Shown: positions 1 to 45,592 of the stretch, piece after piece
Layout: each line of letters begins with the position of its first letter
Numbering within the stretch: position 1 is the first letter of the stretch
From: Arion vulgaris
Taxonomy: Eukaryota > Mollusca > Gastropoda > Stylommatophora > Arionidae
Assembly (NCBI GenBank): GCA_020796225.1
Contig: CM036754.1
Span: forward strand, 42,817,779-42,881,778
Length of the DNA: 64,000 nt
Direction: 5' to 3'
Notes under the pieces: model-generated
Told to the model about the DNA's origin: nothing
Seen by the model: the letters and a program-made list of their open reading frames with translations, nothing else
Database searches by the model: none
Position numbers and translations under genes: made by a program

Positions 1-254
1 GATTCTGGGGGTAAGATGTGCAGTTTACAGAATGTCAAAGAATATATATATATATACCTAACATGCAGCATGCAAATGGCCCTCCTTGTACAACAAACAC
101 ACAACATAAACTGTTTCTAACATGTTACAACATAGAAAGGAACCAGGTGATGGACTGACTATGCAACAAAAAGACAAAAAAATAATTTGTAAAAAAAAAT
201 GTTGCACTTAAAGACGAAGCATGATCTCCAAAGCGGTGCGATGGCAGGCATTAC

Positions 255-33529
<33,275 letters not shown>

Positions 33530-33800
33530 CTTAAACCTTTGATACGCATAAATATCGTATCTTCTAAATGCTAGTTAAAACGCATGTGCTACAAACGAGC
33601 GTCAGTTAAATGTATCCCTGTGAAATTCCTCTGTGAGTGCGAGTGATCTGAGGACAGGATTTTTCGTTGTCTCTCACTCCTTTCCGACGAGCCCGTAAAC
33701 GGGTCGTATCTTAAATTTATCCTAAGTGTGTAAGAAATTTTGATAACTCCACATTAGCGACACAAATATCCAACTAGATTATATTCTTCCCTGTGTATGA
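33530..33800 (-). promoter_or_regulatory. Probable 5' leader and promoter-proximal region of MARK
   Basis: Directly upstream of the start codon. Contains the in-frame stop and a small CG-richer patch (TTTCCGACGAGCCCGTAAAC, 33684-33703) in an otherwise AT-rich area. No TATA box or initiator can be fixed by eye. Confidence 0.35.
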
Positions 33801-36012
33801 GTTTATTTTTAGCCATTTGATAAGATCTACTTCAGAATTTCACACAAAATCATGGCTACTTCGCCTATGATATAATTTTACACCAACAAAATGGCTGCTT
33901 TCAGTCCATGCCAAAACGAGGGTACTTGCGCATGGAGGTCAAACGCAATGACTTCGTCTGATTGGCTCCCCTTGGAAGTTATGACATCATACCAGGGGAA
34001 ACAGCTGAGACACAAACTAAACCTCCTTGCATATTTCATTTTTTTATGACATTCAAAAGATATACAAAACACATAAGCTTATTCAAATTATTTCATGAAT
34101 AAACTCTCATAAACTAAAACTCGAGTGAATTTGTAATCAGATTCAAGTCTGCATGGTCATTAAGTTGAACCATTATTTTGTTGTTATGCTTTGGTAACGC
34201 CCATAAAATAAGTTTCTCAGGGATTCCCCCACAGAAAGTCATCACTACCCGCACACGCCTGGTGTGTTATGTGAAAATACCTTCTTCGCGGCTCATTCTC
34301 TTTGTTTACTGGCTAGCATGCTAGCACAATATGGATGTTACAAAAATTCGGCACACGTTGGTGATAGTTTTTTTTTTTAATCCACTGTCGGAATAACATT
34401 TTTCAAGATCGCCGTATGGGGAATTTTTAAGCAGAATTTTAGATGCGCTTGCTTTGCGTTGTAGCCGCACAGTGTAGTCTTTTGTTGCTATTCCGAAGAT
34501 GTTGGTGAAGGGGGACTTTATCGGTGCTAGAAAGCCAGGTCCTCCGGATGAAGAGAACAGTCGTATTCATTACGTGATTATTCATTTTTTTGGGTTGCAT
34601 GCGTTCATTGATTTCTAGCAGACTACAGTACACACTGTCATGTCAGGCTACTTGGTTTCGGATTGGTCAGTGCTTGACATGGCAGTCATTAGTGACTTGT
34701 GTGCTGTGAAAGGTGTTGTCGGTAACGTCTCTCGGTTTCATATATTATTTGAATCAGTGTAATCTTTTTTTTATTTCTGTGTCATTCTATTTAGGTCGTT
34801 CTTCGTCTGTCTTTCTCCGCCTCATTCTCAGCTTTTTTAACTTTTAAACAAAGTTGAGTTTACATATAGTTCTCGCATTTCATTGCGTGTTCTGTTATGT
34901 ACAATGCAGGAAGGGGGCGCGGACATATCCATATGACATAAAAGTGAACGAGGTGACATAATTCAGGGTCATTAACCCAGAGATGACCAAGACCTTACTT
35001 CATTCCCAAGAAGTGTCATTAGCATCAGTCCAATCTGGTTAAGTGAGTAGGGATCGAAAAGGAAAGGTAACCGGGGCCAAAAAATAGCATGCTGAAAACA
35101 GTTGTGCCGAGCCGAAAATGCGTAGATATCGTAGCCTCGATGTTAATTATGACCACAGCCAACTCTAGATAACTAGGCCAGACAACTGACTGGGGATTCC
35201 CTGACCTAGGTCAGAGAAGGGGGCTGGAAAATACAGATGTTTGATAGAATACTGCAAGCTTTTTTGCAATTTTACTCAATTCTGCGAGTCTATAGTTATT
35301 CACTGGTGAAAAATATTCATAATATTTTCCTTATTGCTAAACTTAACTTGTTGGATAATATAACTTTGATTTAGCATTTTGTGTTGATTTTAAAAGGAAT
35401 TGGTCTATATACACCAATACTGAAATGCGAGGTCACGTGGTGTAGTTGTGGTCTGATTTCGAAGGCCCATAAGTGTATAGTTGGATCTGCTATGACACAA
35501 TGTAATAAACACCCTGCTCATGGCTGATGAAGAAGGATACAAAAACAATGATAAACTGTGTGGAGAAGGCTATGATGAACCTCTGCACGGTAGGATATAA
35601 TAATATCGATTAATTAAGTTATAAGCATCGAGGGCATATATGCTCAAAATTCCCTAACATATGTTGTAAAATGGTTCATGTGGTTCGCTGGTTAAACACA
35701 CTCTTCTCTCTGTCCATCAGTCACCCAGTTCTACTTGTACAACGTGTAATTCCAAACTCCTGAAATCGTTGGATAGATTTTAGTGTCCTCATCCAACAGT
35801 CTATAATATTCTAATTACGTAAATAAACATTACTGAGTTCGCACATATGAGATGAATGGGGCATGTATGGTCGATGCTAAAATCCCCAAAGACATCCTAT
35901 ATAGTCAATTCGCATCTGGAATAAGAAAGTGTGGATGCATATTACAAGGCTTCGTTGTCTAACAGCATGCGGAATAGAGAGGGAAAATTAAGAGCATTTG
36001 GTAAAAGACAAG
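33801..36012. other. Intergenic, no gene recognised
   Basis: No transposon or conserved ORF identified. The short frames 33878-34072 and 34439-34633 have no recognisable motif. It could hold further MARK leader exons or promoter elements. Confidence 0.35.
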
Positions 36013-36456
36013 TGATTGATTGATTGACAGGACCATCATCATTGCACTTCGGTGAGTAACCTTGTGTGCTTCGATCCCTTTCTTACACAGGAAGATCTCA
36101 GCTGCAGTGCACGAACTCCGTAGCAGTGTCGATGGTCCCAGATGTAATTTTGAAGATAGTGAAGATATTTTGAAGGAATTTTATTTTAAAAAATCTTTTT
36201 CTAATGAATTTTGCCCAGACAGCGGCTTTCCAGCTGCTCTTCTCGATTTTGAAATGCCAAGGTTTCTTTTACGTGCTCAAATTGATCACTGGGCCTACGT
36301 TTTATCGTCCGTCTCCGATAGGACTAGGAACTCGATCTCACATGTACTGAGATCAAGGATTTCTGGAAAAATTTCCCGATGGCTCCACAAGGGAACGAAC
36401 CGGTTACCTTTGGCACAAGAGGCGAGCAGCCTAACCTCTACGCTACAGAGACACCC
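36013..36456 (-). repeat. SINE family A, near full length, reverse
   Basis: Begins (TGAT)n. The reverse strand ends at a head reading GTGTCTCTGTAGCGTAGAGG TTAGG with a CCGGTTCGTTCCC B-box-like motif. The ORF at 36062-36493 is this repeat. Confidence 0.8.
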
Positions 36457-36949
36457 CTACCCCCTCCAAAGTAAGTATGGCGAGCGACAGTGAGAGATGG
36501 TGATAATAGAGGAGAAGAGAAACTCCATCACATATGGAGGCAAATAAGACAGTCGAGATACCATCTTCTGTAGCAGCTCCCGATACTGGACATACCTGCG
36601 TTATCTGGGACAAGTGGGGCAGATTAGCATAATACACATCAAGTTCTCTTACTGAATCGGACACAAGAGGCTTGTGGGTTCAGTCCTCTACTCGACGTTC
36701 TACACGACAGGAAAGGAATTGGACCCCTACCTCCTGCGCAATGGACTAGAAATGTGAAGTGACAGTCACTTCATACCATAAGGTCTGAAAAAGCAGCGGG
36801 ACATTTTTTTTCAAACTGGGACAAATATTTCCACAGCAAAATAAGTTTATATAGCCACACTAGGAAATGTAATCCAACAGAGAGCGTATTACTTGATACG
36901 AAATCTATTGTCGTCTGATACAAATGAAAATCGCGGCGTATCCTTTACA

Positions 36950-37160
36950 GGCCATCAACAACAGTAAACGAGTCGTCGATTTTATAGGCACCATTTATAC
37001 GTTAAGTAGTTTTGCAATTGCTTTCTGAACGGTGAGGACTATTTTTATCGTTCGTAAGAATCCAAGGAAACTAATTTGCTTCCAAACTTGCCCGCCGCGG
37101 AATTTGAAGCAGGTATGCTTGGATTGTGATCGAGCTGACTATCGCTTATGTGAAAGACGC
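36950..37160 (-). repeat. tRNA-like SINE, family F, reverse
   Basis: Inverted relative of 43040-43250: shares ACGAGTCGTCGATTTT, CTTTCTGAACGGTGA and, on the reverse strand, CACCTGGTTC-like TTCAAATTCCGCG. The two copies face each other across 37.1-43.1 kb. Confidence 0.6.
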
Positions 37161-37499
37161 TGAGACAAAGACCCCTATGAAATGAATAAACAAACTATGT
37201 AGTCTAGTATTTGTAAACATTTGTTAGTTGTTATTCTTTGTTCCCTTGAAGACTTCCAAGACTAAACAAAATGTACAAGTCAGCGGTAGAATATTAACAT
37301 TTTTCGTGGATGGCGACATAGTATGGTAAGGCTCTACTAAAAAATAGTACATTGTCAGTTCAGTTATATAATTCTCAAATTAATATAAATTTGCACTAAT
37401 TTATATGGGACATGTAGTAGGGTTTCTACTTAAGGTTGGTTAGTCTCCTGCTGACTTTTTCTGATGAGGAAGTTTCCAGAGCTTTCTTTCAAGACACAA

Positions 37500-37910
37500 C
37501 TGGTTGCTTGACTCATAGTCTTCTTCGTTCTCTCTACATCAAACACGTGTTAAACCACTGTTTATGGTCTGCATGTGATTTGTACCTTATAGAGCATGCG
37601 TTCGTTGTGCCATTTAGTCGCCTACATACCCTAGGCCAGCACATCCTGCACAATATATTTTTTTTATATTCGGGTTCGCTTCACTACGTAGGACCACCAA
37701 AACGTACATAGGGAACTATTTAATAGGGAACTATCATAGGGAACTTACATAGGGAATTATATTTGTACAAGAACATTTCAAGCCCGCATCGGGCTCACTA
37801 GTCATCTACGCGCACACAGACAAACATAACGCAACTACATTTCCTTGGATGAAAATTGTGAGGTCATCATCACCTGTGATGGACGAGCATCGTCATCACA
37901 TAGGAAGTAC
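37500..37910 (-). repeat. Fragments of SINE-like C (37500-37660) and SINE B (37765-37905), reverse
   Basis: 37500-37660 has CATCAAACACGTGTTAAACC and CTAGGCCAGCACATCC. 37765-37905 has TTTCAAGCCCGCATCGGGCT and CATTTCCTTGGATGAAAATT, matching the body of 48645-49065 in reverse. 37680-37760 is a short GGGAACTATTTAATA repeat. Confidence 0.55.
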
Positions 37911-38161
37911 ACCCCCCTCCCTCTGCCCTAGGCGAATCAGAACCACGTAAGCATTTGACATCACGGCTTCCCGGTCTACACTACTGGGAAGTGGGATTGA
38001 CTTGTGTGTCTTACAAGTCATCATCATACAGAACTGAAGGGTGCTGGACTATCCTGGGAAGTCATAAAGAAAACAGTAAGGGGCCTGGAAAAGTGGCTAA
38101 CAGTTGAGTCCCTATGCTCCTCGAAGAGTGGAGAGGAAAAAATAAGTAAGTAGATTGTACT

Positions 38162-38321
38162 CAGTGGCGGCTCGTGACCATTTTTGCTGGTGGGGCCAGT
38201 CACATATTTTGGAAATGTCATGGATTTGGGTTGTTATTTTTAAATTTATAATATAATAAATACAGTTACACATTATTTTTGCTGGGCCCGGCCCCTTGCC
38301 TTTAATGACGAGCCGCCTCTG
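38162..38321. mobile_element. hAT-type MITE, 160 bp
   Basis: Ends CAGTGGCGGCTCGTGA and, reversed, CAGAGGCGGCTCGTCA. 8-bp target duplication ATTGTACT (38154-38161) / ATTGTGCT (38322-38329), one mismatch. CAG-start ends plus 8-bp duplication indicate the hAT superfamily. No coding capacity. Confidence 0.8.
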
Positions 38322-38399
38322 ATTGTGCTATAGGAAGACGTACTATAGGCTACTAATCAAGACATGAACAAATACCTGTATTTATCAGTTACAATTATC

Positions 38400-39960
38400 A
38401 GTTACAATTAGTCAGAGCAAGGATAGAGAACAGCTTGTGGAGGAACTTCAGTCAGAACTCGACCGCATAGGTAGATGGTGCGTTGAAGCAGGAGCATTGG
38501 TCAACCCCACAAAGCAGCGGTGACATGGTTCTCTTTAAACAACCACATCGTCAACACTCCAACACCATCTGTGGTTTTGTGTTCAGAGGTAGTGGAGCGA
38601 TCTCAGTCTATGAAATACCTGGGGTTGCGTTTTGATCGTAGTCTAGCTTTTCCGGAACACATAGCTCATGTGATAATGAAGGCGAGGAAAGGTTTGCTGG
38701 CGATGAGGGTAATGGCTGCGGCGGATTGTGAACAGCGCCATCTTTGTATTTTATACCAGGGTCTGGTCCTTTCTGTGCTTGAGTATGCGCTGGCGATCCT
38801 GACTCTCAGTCATAGTCAGATAGAACGACTGGAAAGAATACAGAACGAGGCGATGCGCATTATACTTGGTTGCACTAAAGACACGTCGTGCAGGGCGATG
38901 CGCTATCTCCTTGACTATCCTACTATGGAGTATAGAATACTGATGAGCCGTGCACGAGCATACCTTCGAGTCAATGCTGACACACAACATCCTCTGCACT
39001 TGGAAATAAAGAGACAAAAGGAAATAGGTTAAAAAGAGGAAAATCTTGGATGGGTCAGGCCGAGGACTGTATTGAACAGGTGTGTACACTTGAAGACATT
39101 GATCCCGGTGAAGAATGGATACCAGTGCCAAGAGCATTCGCTACATCCTTTTCTGTATGCATCGAACTTGATAAAGAATGCAGGCAACACAACCCACTTG
39201 TTGTGGAGGCAGAGGTTCATGCATTAATTTCTGAGAACGCATCTGAGCATGATGTAATCATTTATACGGATGGTTCGGTGATTCGACATGTGCGGAGCTC
39301 GTGGGCTTTCACTGCTCAGGTCGGAGGTGATGTTGTGAAGGAAGACAGTGGTGGTTTTGCCGTGACTACAAGCAGTCTCACTATGGAAATCATGGCGGTT
39401 ACCAAAGCGATGATTTGGCTAGAATCACAGACTTTTATCCATGCATGTTTTCTCAGTGACTCAATGAGTATGCTCAGGAAGATTGAAACAGGATGGGCTA
39501 GGAGACATTGGATAGAATCGCTGGGAGGTCTAAGCTGACAAAGATCTGTTTTATTTTTGTACCAGGGCATGCAGGTGTAAGGGAATGAACGTGCGGATAG
39601 GCTTGCAGGTATGGCTGCTGTCCAAAGCGGACGAGCAATGGACCAGGCTGATATTATAAATTCCTTAAGGAGAGAGGGCGTGTACATGATTCACGTAATA
39701 GCGGTGCATCCACAACACTAACCAGACTGCAAGAACTCAAAGTTAAGTGTGGTGTAGCTCGACAAGAACGCTATGCTGGCAGACAAAGAAGAATTGTAAA
39801 CCAACAAAGAACCGGTGTCGTTAGTCGCCCACGCATGATGGACATACTGAGGAGAGATCGGAGCACTTATGGACTAATTTGTTCGACGTGCAGTGATGGT
39901 GATCCGACGACTAAACTAAATTATGTTTATATTCCTTCATGTCTGCTCTACTCGGCAGAA
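38400..39960 (+). pseudogene. I/Nimb-type LINE: RT thumb and RNase H, broken
   Basis: 38520-39032 gives MKYLGLRFDRSLAFPEHI, VLSVLEYALAILTLSHSQIE and RLERIQNEAMRIILG (RT thumb). 39050-39538 is RNase H: DVIIYTDGSVIRH (Asp), SSLTMEIMAVTKA (Glu), FLSDSMSML (Asp); after a stop, FVPGHAG and a shifted NERADRLAG. Upstream palm lost. The RNase H domain points to the I superclade; the Nimb clade is described from snails (known family). Confidence 0.85.
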
Positions 39961-40499
39961 AGTAGTGACTCGTTAACTTTTGCTTATTGAAGTGATCTCA
40001 TAGCATTCCGCATAGAGATGCATTTCGTACAGAAAAGTAGGCGCTTACTTTCTCCCACACGGTGTCAAAGGTTATGTAGTATATTTGTAAACATAATCCT
40101 TATCCCGCCCCTGAGATGTCAATGTGCTGCTTGCGCAACGTTAGATTCAAAATCTCATCAATTGTAGTGTGCATACGTCATCAATTGTCGTGTTCACATT
40201 AAACTGGTGGTTGCTAAGAAACTGAAGTATGTGTGTCACCCACTTACCCATCTTCATCCCCACCCCACCCCCTCCTCCTCCACCCCGAATAAATGTGGGT
40301 TTGTTGCAATTATATCCAATGTTACCAGATTTTGAAAATACAAAAAGGACACCCATTTAGAAATACAGTATTGCCTAACAAATTAGCCTTACAAACGAAA
40401 TATTTTTTTTTTCTTATCTGGTGTTCATTGTTCATTTGAGGATAATCTCCATTGCACATTGGACATGTCCATAATTGTTTCAGTTATCAGTTATATGAG

Positions 40500-42480
40500 G
40501 ACTATCATCATAGCACTCGGACATGTCCATAGGTGCTCCGATCTCTGTCTCAGCAAATCCAGCAGCGTCCAGCGACCCAACACGCCAGTTCGATGTTGAT
40601 TAATCAATCTCTTTGCATTTTTAGTATGTCGTTCTTTTTGGGCTGCACCTATATTGACACCCATCTCTTTCAATCGGGTCAGCGAGTGGGATTCACAGCC
40701 TTGAAACTCCTCTGTTCGGAAAGACTCTCTCAATGCGTGATGAATGTCACTTCGATCCATGGCAGCTCCCTCTGATATTGTAGCCAAGCCAGCCAATCTA
40801 TCAGCTCGTTCATTACCCTAACTCCTGCGTACCCAGGGACAAAAATGAAGGTGATTTCTCTGATCATTGTCTGTACCAGAACCTCCACCCAGTTGCGTCT
40901 CACCATACCTGATTCGACTTTACGAATCATGCTCATGGAGTCACTGAGTATGAAAACACGAGAGTAATTGTAAGATGCCAACAAGTTCACCGCCTCCGTA
41001 ACCGCCCGAACCTCCATTGTTAAGCTACTTGTGGTTGTTGCGTAGGCACCACTGGCCTCTCTTATTATTTTTCCTCCTGAGCGTGCTGAAAAATCCCACG
41101 CACAGCATTGTTGGCGAATGACTGAACCATCGGTGTAAATAACCACATCTGTATCATTGATGATGTCATTCAAGAGAGCCTCCACCTCCACGTTTAGCAG
41201 TGATAGATTATTTTGTTCGCAGTTTTCTTAATAGATGTAATAATGGTAAAAGCAGTCTGAAATTGAGGTGGCACAGCAATCAATTCCTCTCCTGTTTCAA
41301 TTCCGGAAGGATCACATATTTTCCTAAGCGTATCTTCCGCTTGACTCAGCCATGATCTGCCTCTCTTGAGTCTACGCCCTTTCTCCTTAATGAGTTCTTC
41401 ATGGAGAGGATGTTCCTTGTTTGCATTGATTCTTAGATATGATCAAATCCTCCAAGTTTCAATTCTGTTAGCAATAGTTGGGAGGTCAAGGAGGAATCGC
41501 ATTGACACTCCTGATGTATCTTTGGTGCATCCCAGAATGATGCCATAGCCTCATTCTGAATTCTTTCCAGTCTCACTATTTGCGTAGGACTAATTGTTAG
41601 GAAAGCGCATGCATATTCTATACATGACAGAACAATACCTTGATACAAGAGCACAAGAAGGCGTTGCTCAATGTTAGCAGCCGCCATGATTCTCAGTGCC
41701 GATAGTGTGTTGCGAGCCTTGGCAACAACTTGGTCGATATGGTCCTAAAAGCATAGACTGTGATCAAATTTTACACCCAAATAACTCATAGATGCTGTTC
41801 GGGTGAGTGTATGTCCATCTAAAGTAACATGTGGTGTGTCAGACTTCACAATGTGATTATTTAGGAGAACCATGATAGCACAGCTTTGGTATGGTTTATC
41901 GTTGCACCAGAAACATCACATCAGGCCATTATGCGGTTCAGTTCTTCCTGGAGTTTATTAGCAATTTCATCCCTGTTTCTCCCCTGTCTGTACACCATGA
42001 TGTCGTCTGCAAATGACAGTGTTCGTCCCCTGCCAGATAATTGCTCCTTCGTAATCATTATGGTGAATACATTGAATAGTATTGGAGATATGGAGACCCC
42101 TGGGGTAGGCCCGGTGAAATTTTTTTCGGCACAGAGTACCAATTACCACACCTGAGTGCCACTTTTCTCTCGAACAGGGGCCTTGCAATCCATCTTATGA
42201 GCAATGTATCGATTTTGGGTAGCGTGAGCATTTGTATAAGGTATGTGATTGGAACTTTGTTGTAAGCATCCTCGAAATCTAGTACAACAGCACAAGTCTC
42301 CAAACCAGCCTGGAAACCTTCAAAGAAGTCATAGGAAAAGATCGATGCATTACAACAAGTTTCTTTATTCCGCCTGTATGCGCCGAGGGTGGAAGGAAAC
42401 ATAATTGTTCCAATCTCCTTCCAAGCATGTATTTTAGTGTGTTTAGACTAACAACTTCCGTTCTGTCTTGACTGATTTAT
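40500..42480 (-). pseudogene. I/Nimb-type LINE, reverse: RT and RNase H, broken
   Basis: Minus strand in order: VVLDFEDAYNKVP (RT, first Asp), ISPGLPQGSP, shifted GVSISPILFNVF, RGRTLSFADDIMVYRQG (catalytic FADD), VRLERIQNEAMASFW, DVVIYTDGSVIRQ, SSLTMEVRAVTEA, FILSDSMSMIRK (RNase H), then EFQGCESHSLTRLKEMGVNI. Several shifts. Tail-to-tail with 38400-39960, the intervening 39961-40499 being their 3' regions plus a C-rich tract at 40257-40287. Confidence 0.87.
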
Positions 42481-43039
42481 CTACTGGAGTTTCTCTCGTG
42501 GTATTCCGGTCTTGACGCAACTACCGTTATGCATAACCTTTGCAACCGAGATAGAGAATACCCTTTATATTCTTAAATTAGTTGAAATCTTAAGTGCGTA
42601 TGTTTTCTCTTATAACCTTGATGATGTCAATTGTCTCCATAGAAGACCCATTCTCAATCGCAGCATTGCTCGCCAGTGCATCCGCTCTCGCATTGCCCTT
42701 CAGCCCAGAATGATCTGGGACAATGATGAGGTTAAGTGTCTAGATTGTCACATTTTGTATTAATTGCATCCACTGCCTTCGTACATAACCGGGTTTGATC
42801 TTGGTTGGTGTAATATGTAAAAGTGTTGTCTTCCGTTACAGATTTTCATTCTTATTTGCCCTCTTCCGTCTGGTTGGAAAAAATGTCATTTTATTGGACG
42901 ATGATGGTAAAAGTTGCATTCTGTATACTTTGTTGAAGTGATCGTTGACTTCTGCTCTCCCATCATCATGTGATACTAGACATATTGAATTTACATAATG
43001 TACACTTTACTTCTAGATTAGAGTATTAAGACCATGCAT

Positions 43040-43250
43040 ATTCCCAGTATGGGCGTCTGTAACTTAAGTGGTAGTGATCTTGATCACAACCCAAGCGCAC
43101 CTGGTTCAAATTCCGCGACCGTAGTAAATTTGTTCGTGTGGATTTTAACGAACGGTAAAATAGACATCACCGTTCAGAAAGCAATGACAAACGACTGAAC
43201 GTATAAGTGGTGCCTAGAAAATCGACGACTCGTTTACTGTGGTTGGTAGC
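43040..43250 (+). repeat. tRNA-like SINE, family F
   Basis: AAGTGGTAGTGATCTTGATC head with B-box-like CTGGTTCAAATTCCG. Inverted relative at 36950-37160. 42481-43039 before it has no recognised feature. Confidence 0.6.
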
Positions 43251-43269
43251 AAAGTTCTGTAAAGGATAT

Positions 43270-43665
43270 GCCACGATTTTCATATTCCCAGTGGCAACGT
43301 ATGAGTGTGTAGATTGGACATTTAACAAGGCAGTGGAAAAACATATATGTGCTTTTGAATATAAGTGTTACAGAAGAGTTATCCGTTCATTGTTGACAGA
43401 GAAGAGAACAAATAGATATATCCAGAAAGCACTCAAAATCAAAGAAAATCGGCTGACGCTTCAAATAAGAAAATTAAAGTATTGTAGACATTTAAGAAAC
43501 ACGAATTGTTGGAGACCATTATGGAAGGTGGCATCCCGGCAAAGAAGAGAAGAGGCAGACCACGGAGAAGATGGATTCAGTATGTAACTGATGTCTTGAG
43601 CATGACGACTGCAGATGCGAAACATCTGACCAATGAGAGAGACATTCCAAAGTACTGTTGTTAAT
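43270..43665 (+). mobile_element. LINE C-terminal fragment
   Basis: AFEYKCYRRVIRSLLTEKRT, NRLTLQIRKLKYCRHL, then after a shift GRPRRRWIQYVTDVLSM. Related to the reverse copies at 51122-51527 and 47480-47650. The 126-residue frame at 43207-43587 is this relic. 43666-44214 is AT-rich and unannotated. Confidence 0.7.
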
Positions 43666-44214
43666 TAAGGTGACAAAGTTTTGCTCATGACAAGCTACTT
43701 TGTCTTCTCACTTTGATTTGTAAATGTATGTCATTTCTTGTTGAAGATTATCACTGAAAGAACACTTCAGTGTTATTAAAACAAGATCAGTCGTCTCTTG
43801 GGTTTCCAACTCGTTTAGCCTGCGCTGATAATATAAACTAATATAGACACAAGGGAGACTACTTGGAATTGGAGTAATATTTTAGTCAGCTCCTATAATT
43901 ATATAGTTATAGTTATATATCCCTGATTTCTGTTAAATCATTGATTTCGCATTATGCCTACATTACTACAACGTCAGTGGAATTACAAACTGTCATACAC
44001 AGCAAACACGACACAATCTGACAACAAAATAGGTCATACTTCAGTCTAGCATGGGAATTGAAGTAATTTGTCTAAATCTCACTACACAGAATACCTATAG
44101 AACCTACATATATCCTTCTGCACACTTGTGAGGGTCAATTCCTTTTCTCATGTGTGGAGCATTGAGAGCGAGACTAAGTCGACAACCCTCTTGTGTCTGA
44201 TGTGATGCGTGAAC

Positions 44215-44770
44215 TTCTTCTAACGCTCTACATCAACCACTTGTTAAACCCCTCTTTGTGTGTGATCTGAGACTAAGAGTGATTTATATTGTGCCAGTTA
44301 TGAACCGACAAGTAGGCCAGAAAAATTCAATTTCTGCGACACTTTTTATTTACTAGGGTATCTTCGATAGGTCCCTACCTCAGTCACCTCTTACAACATG
44401 TCTTGTAGGTCGCAGTATTACCATTCTTTGCTTCCCTTTGTAAGCCCTGACAACACACGGGCAGATGCGTGAACGACCTACGCATTATCCTAATCCCCCC
44501 CCTACTAGTTTGTAAACAGATTACAAATCCTGCCACCGTGTAGTGCCGGGTCTGTAAGGGAAGCAAAGAATAGTAACACTGCTACCTACAAGGCATGTCA
44601 TAAGAGACGACTGATGTAGGACCTAGGAAGCTACCCTAGTAAATAAAAAGCATAGCAGAAATCATATGTGCTGGCCTACTTGTAGGCACATAACTAGCAC
44701 AATGTTCAATCACTCTTAGGCTCAAATCACATACAAATCACACAGAGTGGTCAACAAAGAACTTTTAAAG
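44215..44770. repeat. Inverted pair of SINE-like family C copies (large foldback)
   Basis: 44215-44465 is a reverse copy and 44530-44770 a sense copy of the same repeat, separated by about 65 bp. Arms of about 240 bp are complementary with scattered mismatches, so single strands could fold into a long hairpin. Confidence 0.8.
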
Positions 44771-45592
44771 AAGAAGAAGAACCAACAAATCTTATGTTCA
44801 AAAACAATTTGTATAAGTTTGAAACATATGTTTAATGACATCATTTAAATGATAATGTTAATGCAGAAAAAAAAAAGAAAATGAAAAATCTGATATGAAA
44901 GAATACAAATAAATGGAATGTTGCAACAAATTTCTGCTGATGGAATATTTCATTAAAAAAATAACACTTAACAAAGCACATATTACATGGCACTTATATC
45001 ATTTTGATGCTTGCAAAATAGAATACATACAAGGTGTTTTGTTTCATTGCTGTGTGAATATTGAGACAATATCTGCATAAGTATCATGTTGGTGAGACAC
45101 TGTTCCTTATACAAGACTAAGGACTCTACCTGAGTAGGAGTCTCCGCAACACTGAGCATAGCCCTACATGCGTAGAGTTGTTGGAGTCTTCTGTGTCTGC
45201 AAGATAGCCAGGTACTCTCCCCCACTCAAATATAGGAAAGGTGTGAAAACCCTTAAGTCCTTGGTGTTCAGCAACAACAACAGCAACAACAGACAAAAGG
45301 AATACAAATTACAAAGAAAACTCAGAGTTTTCAAGTAAAAATAAATATATAATAAAAGTTGGGTTTATATTTCAAGCTGTCTGGAAACATGTACACTAAA
45401 CAACGGAGAAGAAATTCAGAAATTAGTATCAAGCATTGGCTTACCAAAAGGAAACAGGAAAGTCAAGAAATAAATTGTGTTCACATATATATCTAGATAA
45501 AATAGACTCATGTTAGTAAGTTGAGAAAGAGTTATGTTCAAAAGGAATTGACTAATAATGGCACTTATTAATTTGGGGCACATGGTTGATTT
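44771..45592. other. Intergenic, no gene recognised
   Basis: AT-rich. A short CAACAACAACAGCAACAACA run lies at 45271-45290. The minus-strand frame 44983-45225 has no recognisable domain. Confidence 0.4.
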
